A stretch of DNA of 64,000 bases from Dama dama (lineage: Eukaryota; Chordata; Mammalia; Artiodactyla; Cervidae), in assembly GCF_033118175.1 (NCBI RefSeq), contig NC_083693.1, forward strand, positions 59,327,981 to 59,391,980, written 5' to 3'. Positions 46,412-55,833 of the stretch are shown here, piece by piece (the first letter of the stretch is position 1; each line of letters starts with the position of its first letter). The notes under the pieces were generated by a model. The model ran no database searches, was not told where the DNA came from, and was given only the letters and a program-made list of their open reading frames with translations. The translations under genes and the position numbers were made by a program.

Positions 46412-46616
46412 GTGCATGCGAACTAAGTCACTTCAATCATGTCCAACTCTTTGTGGCTGTAGCCTGTGAAGCTCCTCTGCCCATGGTAAACTCCAGGCAA
46501 GAATCCTGGAGTGGGTTGCCGTGGCCTTCTCCGGGGGATCTTCCCAACCCTGGGGTAGAACTTGGGTCTCCTGTGTTGCAGGTAGATTCTTTACTGCTGA
46601 GCTACTAGGGAAGCCC
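46412..46616 (-). mobile_element. Bov-tA SINE, antisense
   Basis: 'actaagtcacttcaatcatg' to 'ctactagggaagccct'. Complete but with small deletions near 46455. Confidence 0.9.
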
Positions 46617-46789
46617 TCCTAAGATGTTTGTTCTCCTTAAACTGATCCACAGATCAGTTTTTTAACGGAAATTTGCCAGGTGATTGTAAAACATGGTGGC
46701 AATGCAACTAATGTCAAATAGCTAAAATTTTTGGAAAAGTAAGTTTAGAAATTCAAACTGTGTGCTTTCAAGATTTCCTGTAATGCTAA

Positions 46790-47960
46790 AATAATCAACA
46801 CGTTTTGGTATAACTGTAAGTACAGACATATAGAATGATGGAACAGGATAGGAGTTCAGAAGTAGGTCTCCACATATATTCTCATTTGATTTTTGACAAA
46901 GTTACCAAAATAATTAAATAAAGAAAGGGTACTCTTTTGATAAATTATGCCAGAATATCTGGATACTGATATGTGAAGAATAAGCCTGAACTCCTATTTC
47001 ACACCATACATGAAAATTAACTTAAAGAGGAGTATACCTTTAAAAAGAAAGATATCTATATCTCATAATAGATAATATATGTGACCTTACAACAAAATTT
47101 TCATAAACAGGGCACCAGAAACACTAATTATGAAAAAACTTATGTTGAACTTTATCAAGTTAAAATATTTTCTGTTTAAAAATATGAAAAATACATATAT
47201 ATTTCACATTTAATATTTTCATAAGCTATTGTATATGATTGACATTCACTATAATATATATTTGATTTCCCTGGTGGCTCAGTCAGTAAAGAGTTTGCCT
47301 GCAATATGGGAGACCTGAGTTCAATCCCTGGGTCAGGAAGATCCCCTGGAGAAGGAAATGGCAACCCACTCCAGTATTCTTGCCTGGAGAATTCCATGGA
47401 CAGAGGAGCCTGGTGGGCTACAGTCCACGGGGCGACAAAGAGTTGGCCACGACTGAGTGATTAAGTTTCACTTTCACTTTCATAGTATACATTTAATATT
47501 CATTTATATATTTACTGTACTCTACATTTAATATTAATTTTATATTTATTATTGATTATACACATATGTAAAAGCATTTCTATCAAGATATAATAACTCA
47601 TAATTCAATGAGAAAGGCACATGATTCAAATGGATAAAATTTGTACATATAGTTCATAAAATGACATAAAAATGGGTATTAACACATGAAAAGTGAATAG
47701 CTTCATTATTCTTTGGAGAAATGAAAATTAAAGCTAAAGTAAAATGCTTTGACACACTCATTAGAGTCCCTAAATTTAAAAAAGACTGGTGGTAGCAAGT
47801 GTTGTTAAGGCTATAGAGTAACTGGGACTCATTTATATTTTGTAAAAATATTTTGGTAGTTACTTAGGTAATTTAATGTGACGTTATCATGACTCAACAA
47901 TTTGACTCCTAAGAAAAATATACTTTAATTTTAAAGTATTCATCGAGAAAATGTCTTGTA
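46790..47960 (+). mobile_element. Old L1 fragment (ORF2 3' part), sense, split by a SINE
   Basis: 'tttgatttttgacaaagt', 'cacaccatacatgaaaatt', 'ggagaaatgaaaattaaag' and 'ttgactcctaagaaaaata' parallel L1 ORF2 end and 3'UTR. A Bov-tA at 47264-47481 interrupts it. No open frame. Confidence 0.65.
47264..47481 (+). mobile_element. Bov-tA SINE inside L1
   Basis: Nearly consensus sense Bov-tA from 'gatttccctggtggctcag' to 'gccacgactgagtgatta' with the pyrimidine-rich tail 'ttcactttcactttcat'. Relatively young. Confidence 0.93.
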
Positions 47961-48538
47961 AAATATATTCTTTTCATTCCTTGCTAGTGGCATTGGTTTC
48001 TTTCCCATGCTGTGATTAATTTGTTTTCATTTTTACATTTTGGAAGGAGCATGAAGCATGTTCAATTAGATATCTTGAACTAGAATTACTACTTGGTCAC
48101 TATACTTTCATCAGTAACACGATTGAAATGTTTTTACTTTAATTTATATTCTCCTATACATTATTTAAATGGCTATATGTCATCACATTTTATCAATGTT
48201 CCTGCCATAATGACTTCACTAAAACCTTTCCATCTTTCCTGTCGTCAAATCCCTGATGTACAATGCACATTAAGCACTTTTAACATTAAATCCTGCAACT
48301 CTAGGAAATTCTGAGAAACTATTTTTTACCATACAAATGCATTTACTTCATGTTGTTTATCTGACCTTCACTCAGAGTTCTGAAATTTACACAAATCGCT
48401 TCTAGATTATATACACAATTTATTTTCTATTGGCGGAAATGCTTGATCTACTATATTTGAAATAGGCATTAATCTAAGCTGTAATCAAAATTATTAAAAC
48501 AAACATAAAAGAAAATATCTGAATTCAATACTTGAGTT
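47961..48538. other. Unique AT-rich sequence
   Basis: No gene or repeat recognised. Confidence 0.45.
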
Positions 48539-48731
48539 GTCACTAAGAGTTGGACACGACTGAGCGACTTCAATTTCACTTTTCACTTTCATGCATTGGA
48601 GAAGGAAATGGCAAACCACTCCAGTGTTCTTACCTAGAGAATCCCAGGGACAGCGGAGCCTGGTGGGCTGCCATCTATGGGGTCGCACAGAGTTGGACAC
48701 AACTGAAGTGACTTAGCAGCAGCAGCAGCAA
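48539..48731 (+). mobile_element. Bov-A2 SINE with AGC tail
   Basis: End of a first A unit ('gttggacacgactgagcgac'), linker 'ttcacttttcactttcatg', a second A unit (48596-48705), then 'agcagcagcagcagca', the typical Bov-A2 trinucleotide tail. Confidence 0.9.
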
Positions 48732-48759
48732 AGTAAAACAAGACCTTGGATTCAGAAAT

Positions 48760-48799
48760 GATAGCCTTTGAATGGTACGGATAGCCTTTGAATGGTACG
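48760..48799. repeat. Perfect 20-bp tandem duplication
   Basis: 'gatagcctttgaatggtacg' occurs twice head to tail (48760-48779, 48780-48799) without mismatch, which indicates a recent event. Confidence 0.95.
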
Positions 48800-49382
48800 T
48801 GTTGGCAAAGTTATTTGAGAAAATTTAGAAATAACTTCACGTGAAAATACCTTAGGCATGTAAATAAGAATTAAAACTCTTTGTGTAGCCAAGGACTGAT
48901 TGATGTCCAAATTAATCAACATTAATATGACTTAAAAAACTTCAAAGCCTTCATCTAAAGCAGGGGCTGAAAAAGTTGTTAGTTAATGTTTTGTCCTTAG
49001 GCCTTATCTTTTTTCCTCATTGCCCTACCCATATGTGATTTTATCTAGTCTTATGAATTTTAATGGTCACTCCTTTACACTAACTTTCATTTCTAGGTAG
49101 AGGCTTTGGACCTACTTTTCCAATTGCACAATTTGACAGCAACATACTTTGTTCAAATAGTACTTCAGATCCAACGAACTTGTTCTTTCCCAAGTGTCTT
49201 TACATCAATTAACGGTTCTATTCTTTTAATCACCCAGATTATATAAAACAATGTAAATTATCTTTAATTTCTCCAATCTCTTCACATTCACTCTATAAAA
49301 ATTATTCTGTTTTCCTACACAAGAGATCCTATACTCACACGTTTTTATCACTGCAGTCTTTGCGCCAACCTTCTTCTACTTG
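48800..49382. other. Unique sequence
   Basis: Nothing recognised. Confidence 0.45.
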
Positions 49383-49393
49383 AAATATATTGT

Positions 49394-49518
49394 GGTGATT
49401 TAGTTGCTAAGCTGTATCCGACTGTTGCAACCCCATTGTCGATAGCCCGCCAGGCTCCTCTGTTCATAGGATTTTCCAGGCAAGAATACTGGAGTGGGTT
49501 GCCATTCCCCTCTCTGGG
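49394..49518 (-). mobile_element. Bov-A SINE unit, antisense, with target-site duplication
   Basis: Short reverse copy ('gctaagctgtatccgactg' to 'gccattcccctctctgg'). 'aatatattgt' at 49384-49393 and 49519-49528. Confidence 0.9.
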
Positions 49519-49528
49519 AATATATTGT

Positions 49529-50705
49529 AATATCCTCTTAATTTTGCCTTCTTTCTTCCCTCCTGTTTTCCCCGTCTCCTCCCTATATCTTTATTTTGCC
49601 ACTAGCCTCTTTGTCAGAGCTATCACAGATTTTAGTCTTAAAATACATGTATTAAGATATTTCTATCCTCAAAAGCCTTTAATGTCTTCTCCACTAATGG
49701 CCGTGGATATTTATCAGCGATATTTACAGAATGGTATCTCTCACTAATCACATGCTCTCTTGCTATGCCATCTTGGCTGTTTCTCATCTGAACCCGTCTC
49801 TTTCTTAAGTCACTTGAATCTAGTATGTGTTACAGCTTTGACCCATTGAATAAAGTAGACTTGATATGGCACCACTTCCTGGAGACACCCTTAACTGGCC
49901 TGTAATATTATACTTTTTGACTCTCGAGAGAAAGTTGCTTTGTAAAAAGTATAAATCACTACACTTTTGAAGCCCGAGACAGGTAAGGAGACCTTGGATG
50001 AAGGATACCATAAGGGAGAGAGAAAGACCATTAAGACGCCAGATACATGAGTGAGGAAGGTACACTGCAGCTGCCGTCTAAGCTGCTGCATCCGGTCCCA
50101 GGTAGATCAAATTAGAACAAACCAGCCAAGTCCCAATAAGATGGTCGAGTTTAATTTTGTCTTGGTTTGTCATACAGCAAAACTAACCAACAAAATAGCA
50201 AAGGATTGAAATATTTTACTATTTTTGCTGTGATCTGGATCAGTCATGTTTTCCAAACACATTTCTTTACTATATTGAACCTATCCCAATTGTGCACACA
50301 TATATCAGTGTAATTGTTATTTCTTCCTTCTACTGTGAATTCACCTACTGTATATCCTTTAGAAAGGCTGTTACCCGGAACTAAAACTCTGTAGTGACAA
50401 AAACTCTAAAACATAATCATTCTTTAAGCTATAACACAAATTTGTTACCAAGTTTCTATAATGTTACTGGGTTCCTGTACGGCAAAATTTCTTTGTTCTA
50501 TGAGTTTATCTGCATAATAATATTTTCATTTAACATTTATGCCTTCCTTGCTTTTATCTCATTTTTTTAAATGTGATTTTCTCTCCCTCCCCCATATTTG
50601 TTAGGTAGGCTAGGCTAGAGAGAAGTAGCAATAGTCTGCTAAATGTTAGTGATTCAAATAACCACCATCCAGGAGACTAATAGTGAAAGGTTTCTCGCCC
50701 CCCCA
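49529..50705. other. Unique sequence, no gene seen
   Basis: Two overlapping minus-strand frames (49820-50091) have no known domain. A C-run lies at 50699-50704 next to the BovB tail. Confidence 0.45.
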
Positions 50706-50812
50706 GGGGACATGAACCTGGGCAAGCTCCAAGAGAAGGAGAGGGGGGCCTGACATGCTGCAGTCCATGGGGTCACAAAGAGTCGGATATGACTGGGTGA
50801 CTGAACAGCAAA
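50706..50812 (+). mobile_element. BovB 3' terminal fragment
   Basis: 'gacatgaacctgggcaagc' to 'gactgggtgactgaacagc', about 105 bp, then a short A-run. Confidence 0.85.
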
Positions 50813-51159
50813 AAAGTGGTAATTTAACCTAGCAAGCCTTTAATGTCCATCTAGCAGACTCATTATATCTAGTTCTTCAAATACTTCAGTGGATCTTCTA
50901 CATCCATCCTATAAATGAGGAAAGGAATAACAACCAGAGAATTCCACAAGCAGTTTAGAAGCCAGGTCAATAGGTGATATATGGCACTTTTATCTACGTT
51001 CCTGTGGTTGGAAGAAATCATGGAGATCCATCTCAATGCAAGGTGAGCAGCAACTATGCAATACGCAACTTAGACACGTCCTCTTAGTCTTCTGTGTGGG
51101 AATTTCTTGAGGAAAAATATGCCTTGGTAGAGCTGATGGGCTATAACATATGCTTGTAT
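50813..51159. other. Unique sequence
   Basis: Possibly a decayed MIR near 50890-50980; not called. Confidence 0.35.
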
Positions 51160-51551
51160 TTAATTTGATCAGGTAGGTCCAGATTGCTCTTCAGAATGGC
51201 TGCCCAGGGTCTGTGAACTGCAGATCATAATAATTCCTGTATTTTTTTCATCATGCCAACACTAGACATTTTCCAGTGTTTAACTTTCATGAATCCGATA
51301 GGTAAAAAATGATATCCCATTGTCTAATTGATAATAATTTTGAACTTAATTTCATATATTACTAGCTTTTCAAAAACAGGAATCCTCTTCTGCACTTGCT
51401 TTTTTATAACTGTATCCTTATTTTGCACAGTGAATGCTATATTTCCCTTTGGCCATATGTATAGTAATTTTGCCTATCATTGTCTCTCTATAATTTTGAC
51501 TGTGGTATTTTAATGGAACAGAAGTAATTAAATGTGATTTGATAAAATTGG

Positions 51552-51755
51552 ACTATTTTTAATGATGTGTGTATTTGAGTTTGTTCAAAAAAATTATGAT
51601 TCAGATACCAGATATTTTCTTGCATTTTCTATAAACATTATAATTTTAAATGTGTCTAATTTTAATGATTTGTATATTTGAAAATTTGTTAAAAATTATG
51701 ATACAGATTCCAGATATTTCTTGCAGTTTTCTTTTAGCATTGTAAGTTTATCTTT
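51552..51755. repeat. Diverged ~103-bp tandem duplication inside L1
   Basis: 'tttttaatgatgtgtgtattt' to 'attttcttgcattttct' (from 51552) is repeated as 'attttaatgatttgtatattt' to 'tatttcttgcagttttct' (from about 51656), with about 15-20% differences. Confidence 0.75.
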
Positions 51756-52179
51756 CACATTAGGTCTTTTGTCAATCTACAGTGCACTCTGGAATGTGGT
51801 ATTTAGATAGGGGTTTGGGTTTATCTCCATGTAATAAGCCAGTTTCCCAATACAAGGCCTTGAGCAGACTATACATTCATCATTGAATTGTAAGTTTATT
51901 TAAATCATGAATTAAAGTTCATTGTTTCAGGTCTGTATTTGTCCCATAGATAACTTTCTATTTGTGTACCATACTATGCAATGCTTATTATTGTGGTTTT
52001 GGTAATTCTTGTTACTTTTAAAAATATTCTTGAGGTTAAGTTAGCTATTCATGGATATTTATTTTTTAAATAAATCTTATAAGTTTTTGAAAAACCCTCT
52101 AAAATATCAAAATGCAATGTTATGTGGGGTTATATTCAGTGTAAAGCATAATGGGTAATAAGTGGCCTCTTTGAATGTG

Positions 52180-52203
52180 TTTGTGTGTGTGTGTGTATGT
52201 GTG
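52180..52203. repeat. (GT)n microsatellite
   Basis: About nine GT units with one TA interruption. Confidence 0.85.
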
Positions 52204-52923
52204 ATCATTCATGTCTTTTTGGAGTTTCAAGGTCTTTTAGGATCCTTATAATTGATATTATGAATACAATTTTCTACTTGTTATTTATGGTATAAAGAGA
52301 TACTATAAAATTTTATTAGTTGATTTTATTTTAAAAACCCAATAGAAATATTTTGTCAGTAATTTAAAAAACTGATTAGTGTAGATCTCTGTAAAGTCAT
52401 TTCTTAATTTAATGAGTCATTTTATTTTATAATATTTAGACATTTATATATTTTCATGTATGATACAGGTGCTCAGAGATAATGGTACTATGCTAAAACA
52501 GTAGTGAGTCTGGGCATCTTATATATTTTACATTTTTGTTCAGTATATACTTTTAAGTTAATATTCTTTTCTATTATTAATTTTAAGACTTTTCATCATA
52601 AATATGTTAACACATATAAAATAGCTTTTCTACTTCTGTTGTAATTATGTGATTTTTACTTTTAACTCATTAATGTGGTAAATTACCAATAGATTTATTC
52701 TAATGTTAAGATATCCTTTCATATTAAAGGTAAAGCTATTTGATTCTAATGTAATATTTTTTGAAGATTGGTGGATTTAGTCAAGTAATAGTTAATATTT
52801 TAATCAATTGATTTAATTAATAATTAAATATTAATTTAAATTTTATTTATGATTTTTGAATTATAGTTCAAAAGTAAGATGGGTCTATAATGTTCTTTTC
52901 TTTGCACTGTATTTATATGGTAT

Positions 52924-53136
52924 TCTCTGGTGGTTCAGACAATAAAGAATCTACCTGTAATACAAGAGACCTGGGTTCGATCCCTGGGTTGGAAAAATTT
53001 CCTGGAGAAGGGAATTTCTTGGAGTGGGAATGCCCATCCCAGTATTATTGCCTAGGAAACCACATGGACAGAGGAGACTGTCAGGCTGCAGTCCATTGGC
53101 TCGCAGAGTCAGACACTACTGAGCAACTAACACTAT
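52924..53136 (+). mobile_element. Bov-tA SINE inside L1
   Basis: Sense SINE, B box 'gggttcgatccctggg' intact, ending 'gacactactgagcaacta'. Contains a small internal duplication ('aatttcctggagaaggg', 'aatttcttggagtggg'). Confidence 0.9.
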
Positions 53137-53229
53137 CTAGTATTAGTATTATGATTATAATAGTCTCATAAAATGAGCTTTCACCCTTTCTTCTATTTGC
53201 TCTATAAATTTTAATTATTATCAGAGTTC

Positions 53230-53375
53230 TTCAACATAAGCATTTTCATTCTCAATTTATAGTTGATAAAGTTTAGAATAAAAAGTATAATTTTTCCAAA
53301 GGCCTGTGGTCGAGACAAAATTAATATCAAAGTCTGTATGATCTGAATGTCTAATGAGCTTTCATATAATTTCCT
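53230..53375 (-). repeat. Possible MIR, antisense
   Basis: 'attttcattctcaatttatag' and 'tttttccaaaggcctgtgg' weakly follow reverse MIR. Confidence 0.35.
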
Positions 53376-53690
53376 ATAATCTGTAGATATTCAGTAAATA
53401 TTTGTGAAACTATTTTCAAAGTCAGAAAGGAGTTTTTGAAAGAAGGCAGAGAAGAATTTGAAGATATTTCAGAAGGCTGCTCCAGAGAGTACCCAAGATA
53501 AGAAGGGGATTTAGTAGACCCCCAGGAAGCAACAAAAGGTCAGGAAGTACACAGCCTTAATTTTAGAAGGACCAGCCCTACTCAGGAGACAGGTTGTCCA
53601 TGTCTGCATCCTGACTGTGTCACTTGCAGCCTGGCTGCTCTTGATGCCTACATTAGATTGAGTCACAGAAAATTGTATTATTTAGATTTT
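53376..53690. other. Unique sequence
   Basis: Nothing recognised; purine-rich around 53420-53540. Confidence 0.4.
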
Positions 53691-53737
53691 TATGTTTAAT
53701 GAAGTATAGTTGATTCATTATTTATTGGAGTATAGAC
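53691..53737 (-). mobile_element. L1 3'UTR fragment (host of BovB insertions), antisense
   Basis: 'gaagtatagttgattcatta' and 'tattggagtatag' are two versions of the reverse L1 3'UTR start. The remaining part of the L1 appears after the BovB at 55321. Confidence 0.6.
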
Positions 53738-53863
53738 TCACAGAACCAATGGATATGAGTTTGAGTAAACTCCGGGAGTTGGTGATGGACAGAGAGGCCT
53801 GGTGTGCTGCAGTCCATAGGGCCGCAAAGAGTCGGACATGGCTGAACTGAACTGAGCTGAACT
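53738..53863 (+). mobile_element. BovB 3' terminal fragment nested in L1
   Basis: 'ggatatgagtttgagtaaac' to 'ctgaactgagctgaact'. Followed directly by 'gaagtatagttgat' (53864-53877), which repeats 53701-53714. Confidence 0.88.
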
Positions 53864-53877
53864 GAAGTATAGTTGAT

Positions 53878-55319
53878 GGAATTCCAGCTGAAGTACTTCA
53901 AATCCTAAAAATGATGCTGTGAAAATGCTGCACTAAATATGCCAGCTAATTTGGAAAACTCAGCAGTGGCCACACGACTGGAAAGGGTCACTTTTCATTC
54001 CAATCACAAAGAAAGACAATGCCAGAGAATGTTCAAACTACCGCACAATTGCACTCATCTCACACACTAGCAAAGTAATGCTCAAAATTCCCCAAGCTAG
54101 GATCAATGGTATGTGAACTGAAAACTTCCAGATGTTCAAGCTGGGTTTAGAAAAGGCAGATGAACCAGAGATCAAATTGCCAACATCTATTTATTTGATC
54201 ATCAAAAAAACAAGAGAGTTTCAGAAAAATGTCTTCTTCTGCTTTATTGACTATACTAAAGCCTTTGACTGTGTGGATCACAACAAACTGTGGAAAATTA
54301 TTAAAGAGTTTGGAATACCAGACCACCTTACCTTCCTCCTGAGAAATCTGTATGCAGGTCAAGAAGAAACAGATAGAAGCAGAACAGACAGAAGCAGAAG
54401 AAACAGAACAGACTGATTCCAAATTGGGAAAGGAGTACATCAAGGGTGTATTTTGTCTCCTTGCTTATTTAACTTATATGCCAAGTACATCATGTGAAAT
54501 GCCAGACTGGATGAAGCACAAGCTGGAATCAAGATTGCATGGAGAAATATCAATAACCTCAGATATGCAGATGACACCACCCTGATGGCATAAAGCAAAG
54601 AAGAACTAAAGAGCCTCTTGATGAAAGTGAAAGAGGAGAGTGAAAAAACTGGCTTAAAAACTCAACATTCAGAAAATGAAGATCATGGCATCCAGTCCCA
54701 TCACTTCAGTGACAGACTTTATCTGCTTGGGCTCCAAAATCACTGCAGGTGGTGACTGCAGCCATGAAGTTGAAAGACACTTGCTCCTTGGAAGAAAAGT
54801 TATGACAAACTTAGATAGCATATTAGAAAGCAGAGACATTACTTTGCCAACAAAGTTTCGTCTAGTCAAAGCTATGGTTTTTCCCGTAGTCACGTATAGA
54901 TGTGAGAGTTGGACTATAAAGAAACCTGAATGCCAATGAATTGATGCTTTTGAACTGTGGTGTTGGAGAAGGTTCTTGAGAGTCCCTTGGGCAGTAAGAA
55001 GATCAAATCAGTCAGTCCTAAAGGAAATCAGTCCTGAGTATTCATTGGAAGGACTGATGTTGAAGCTGAAACTCCAATACTTTGGCCACCTACTCTGAAG
55101 AACTGATTCATTGGAAAAGTCCCTGATGCTAGGAAAGATTGAAGGCAGGAGGAGAAGGGGACCACAGAGGATGAGATGGTTGGATGCCATCACTGACTCA
55201 ATGGACATGAGTTTGAGCAAACTCCAAGAGTTGGTGATGGACAGGGAAGCCTGGTGTGTTGCAGTCCATGGGGTCACAAAGAGTCAGGCACAACTGAGTG
55301 ACTGAACTGAACTGAACTG
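53878..55319 (+). mobile_element. BovB LINE, longest copy in the window, sense
   Basis: About 1.44 kb starting with the segment 'ggaattccagctgaag', covering RT motifs (YTKAFDCVDHNKLW near 54258-54300, intact NLRYADD near 54553-54575), the C-terminal CESWT region (54903-54917), and the full 3' tail. An in-frame stop follows the YADD box (LMA-stop), and an expanded AGAAGCAG-like run occurs at 54361-54414. Flanked by 'tagttgat' at 53870-53877 and 55321-55328. Confidence 0.93.
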
Positions 55320-55320
55320 G

Positions 55321-55525
55321 TAGTTGATTTACATTGTTGTGCCAATCACTTCTGTATAGCCAAAAGATTCAGTTATATATATATATATATAATTTTTAAT
55401 ATTCTTTTCCACTATGGTTTATTATAGGATATGAAGGAGAGTTCCCTGTGCTATACATTCTGACCTTGTTGTTTATCCATTCTATGTAATAGTTTGCATC
55501 TACCAACCTGAAACCCCCAGTAGAT
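55321..55525 (-). mobile_element. L1 3'UTR fragment, right part, antisense
   Basis: 'tagttgatttacattgttg', 'gagttccctgtgctatacat' and 'ttgttgtttatccattc' continue the reverse L1 3'UTR interrupted at 53737. Contains a (TA)n at 55374-55392. Confidence 0.75.
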
Positions 55526-55610
55526 TTTTTAAATTTATGAACAATATCATATGGCCCAACCTAATACTTAATCATTTGTTTCCCTCATTTGCACTGTATA
55601 TCAATAGCAT

Positions 55611-55820
55611 TGTTGTTATGATGTAGTCATTCAGTTGTGTCTGACTTTTTGGAACCCTATGGACTACATTATAGCCTCTGTCCACAGGACTTCCCAGGCA
55701 AGAATACTGGAGTGGGTTGTCATTTTCCTCCTCTCGGGGATCTTCCCAACTTAGGGATCAAACCCACCCCTCCTGCATTGACAGGTGGATTCTTTACCGC
55801 TGAGCCACCAGGGAAGCCCC
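55611..55820 (-). mobile_element. Bov-tA SINE, antisense, with target-site duplication
   Basis: 'catagtcattcagttgtgtc'-type tail through 'gccaccagggaagcccc'. 'atatcaatagcat' (55598-55610) and 'atatcagtagcat' (55821-55833) flank it. Confidence 0.93.
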
Positions 55821-55833
55821 ATATCAGTAGCAT

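Larger units (their letters stand above)
51160..53225 (-). mobile_element. Old L1 (ORF2 and 3' end), antisense, split by a SINE
   Basis: Reverse L1: 'ttttagcattgtaagtttat', 'ttaggtcttttgtcaatc', 'aactcattaatgtggtaaa', 'cataaaatgagctttcacc'. About 1.85 kb of L1 plus a SINE. Contains an internal ~100-bp duplication (51552-51755) and a GT run (52180-52203). No open frame. Confidence 0.7.
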
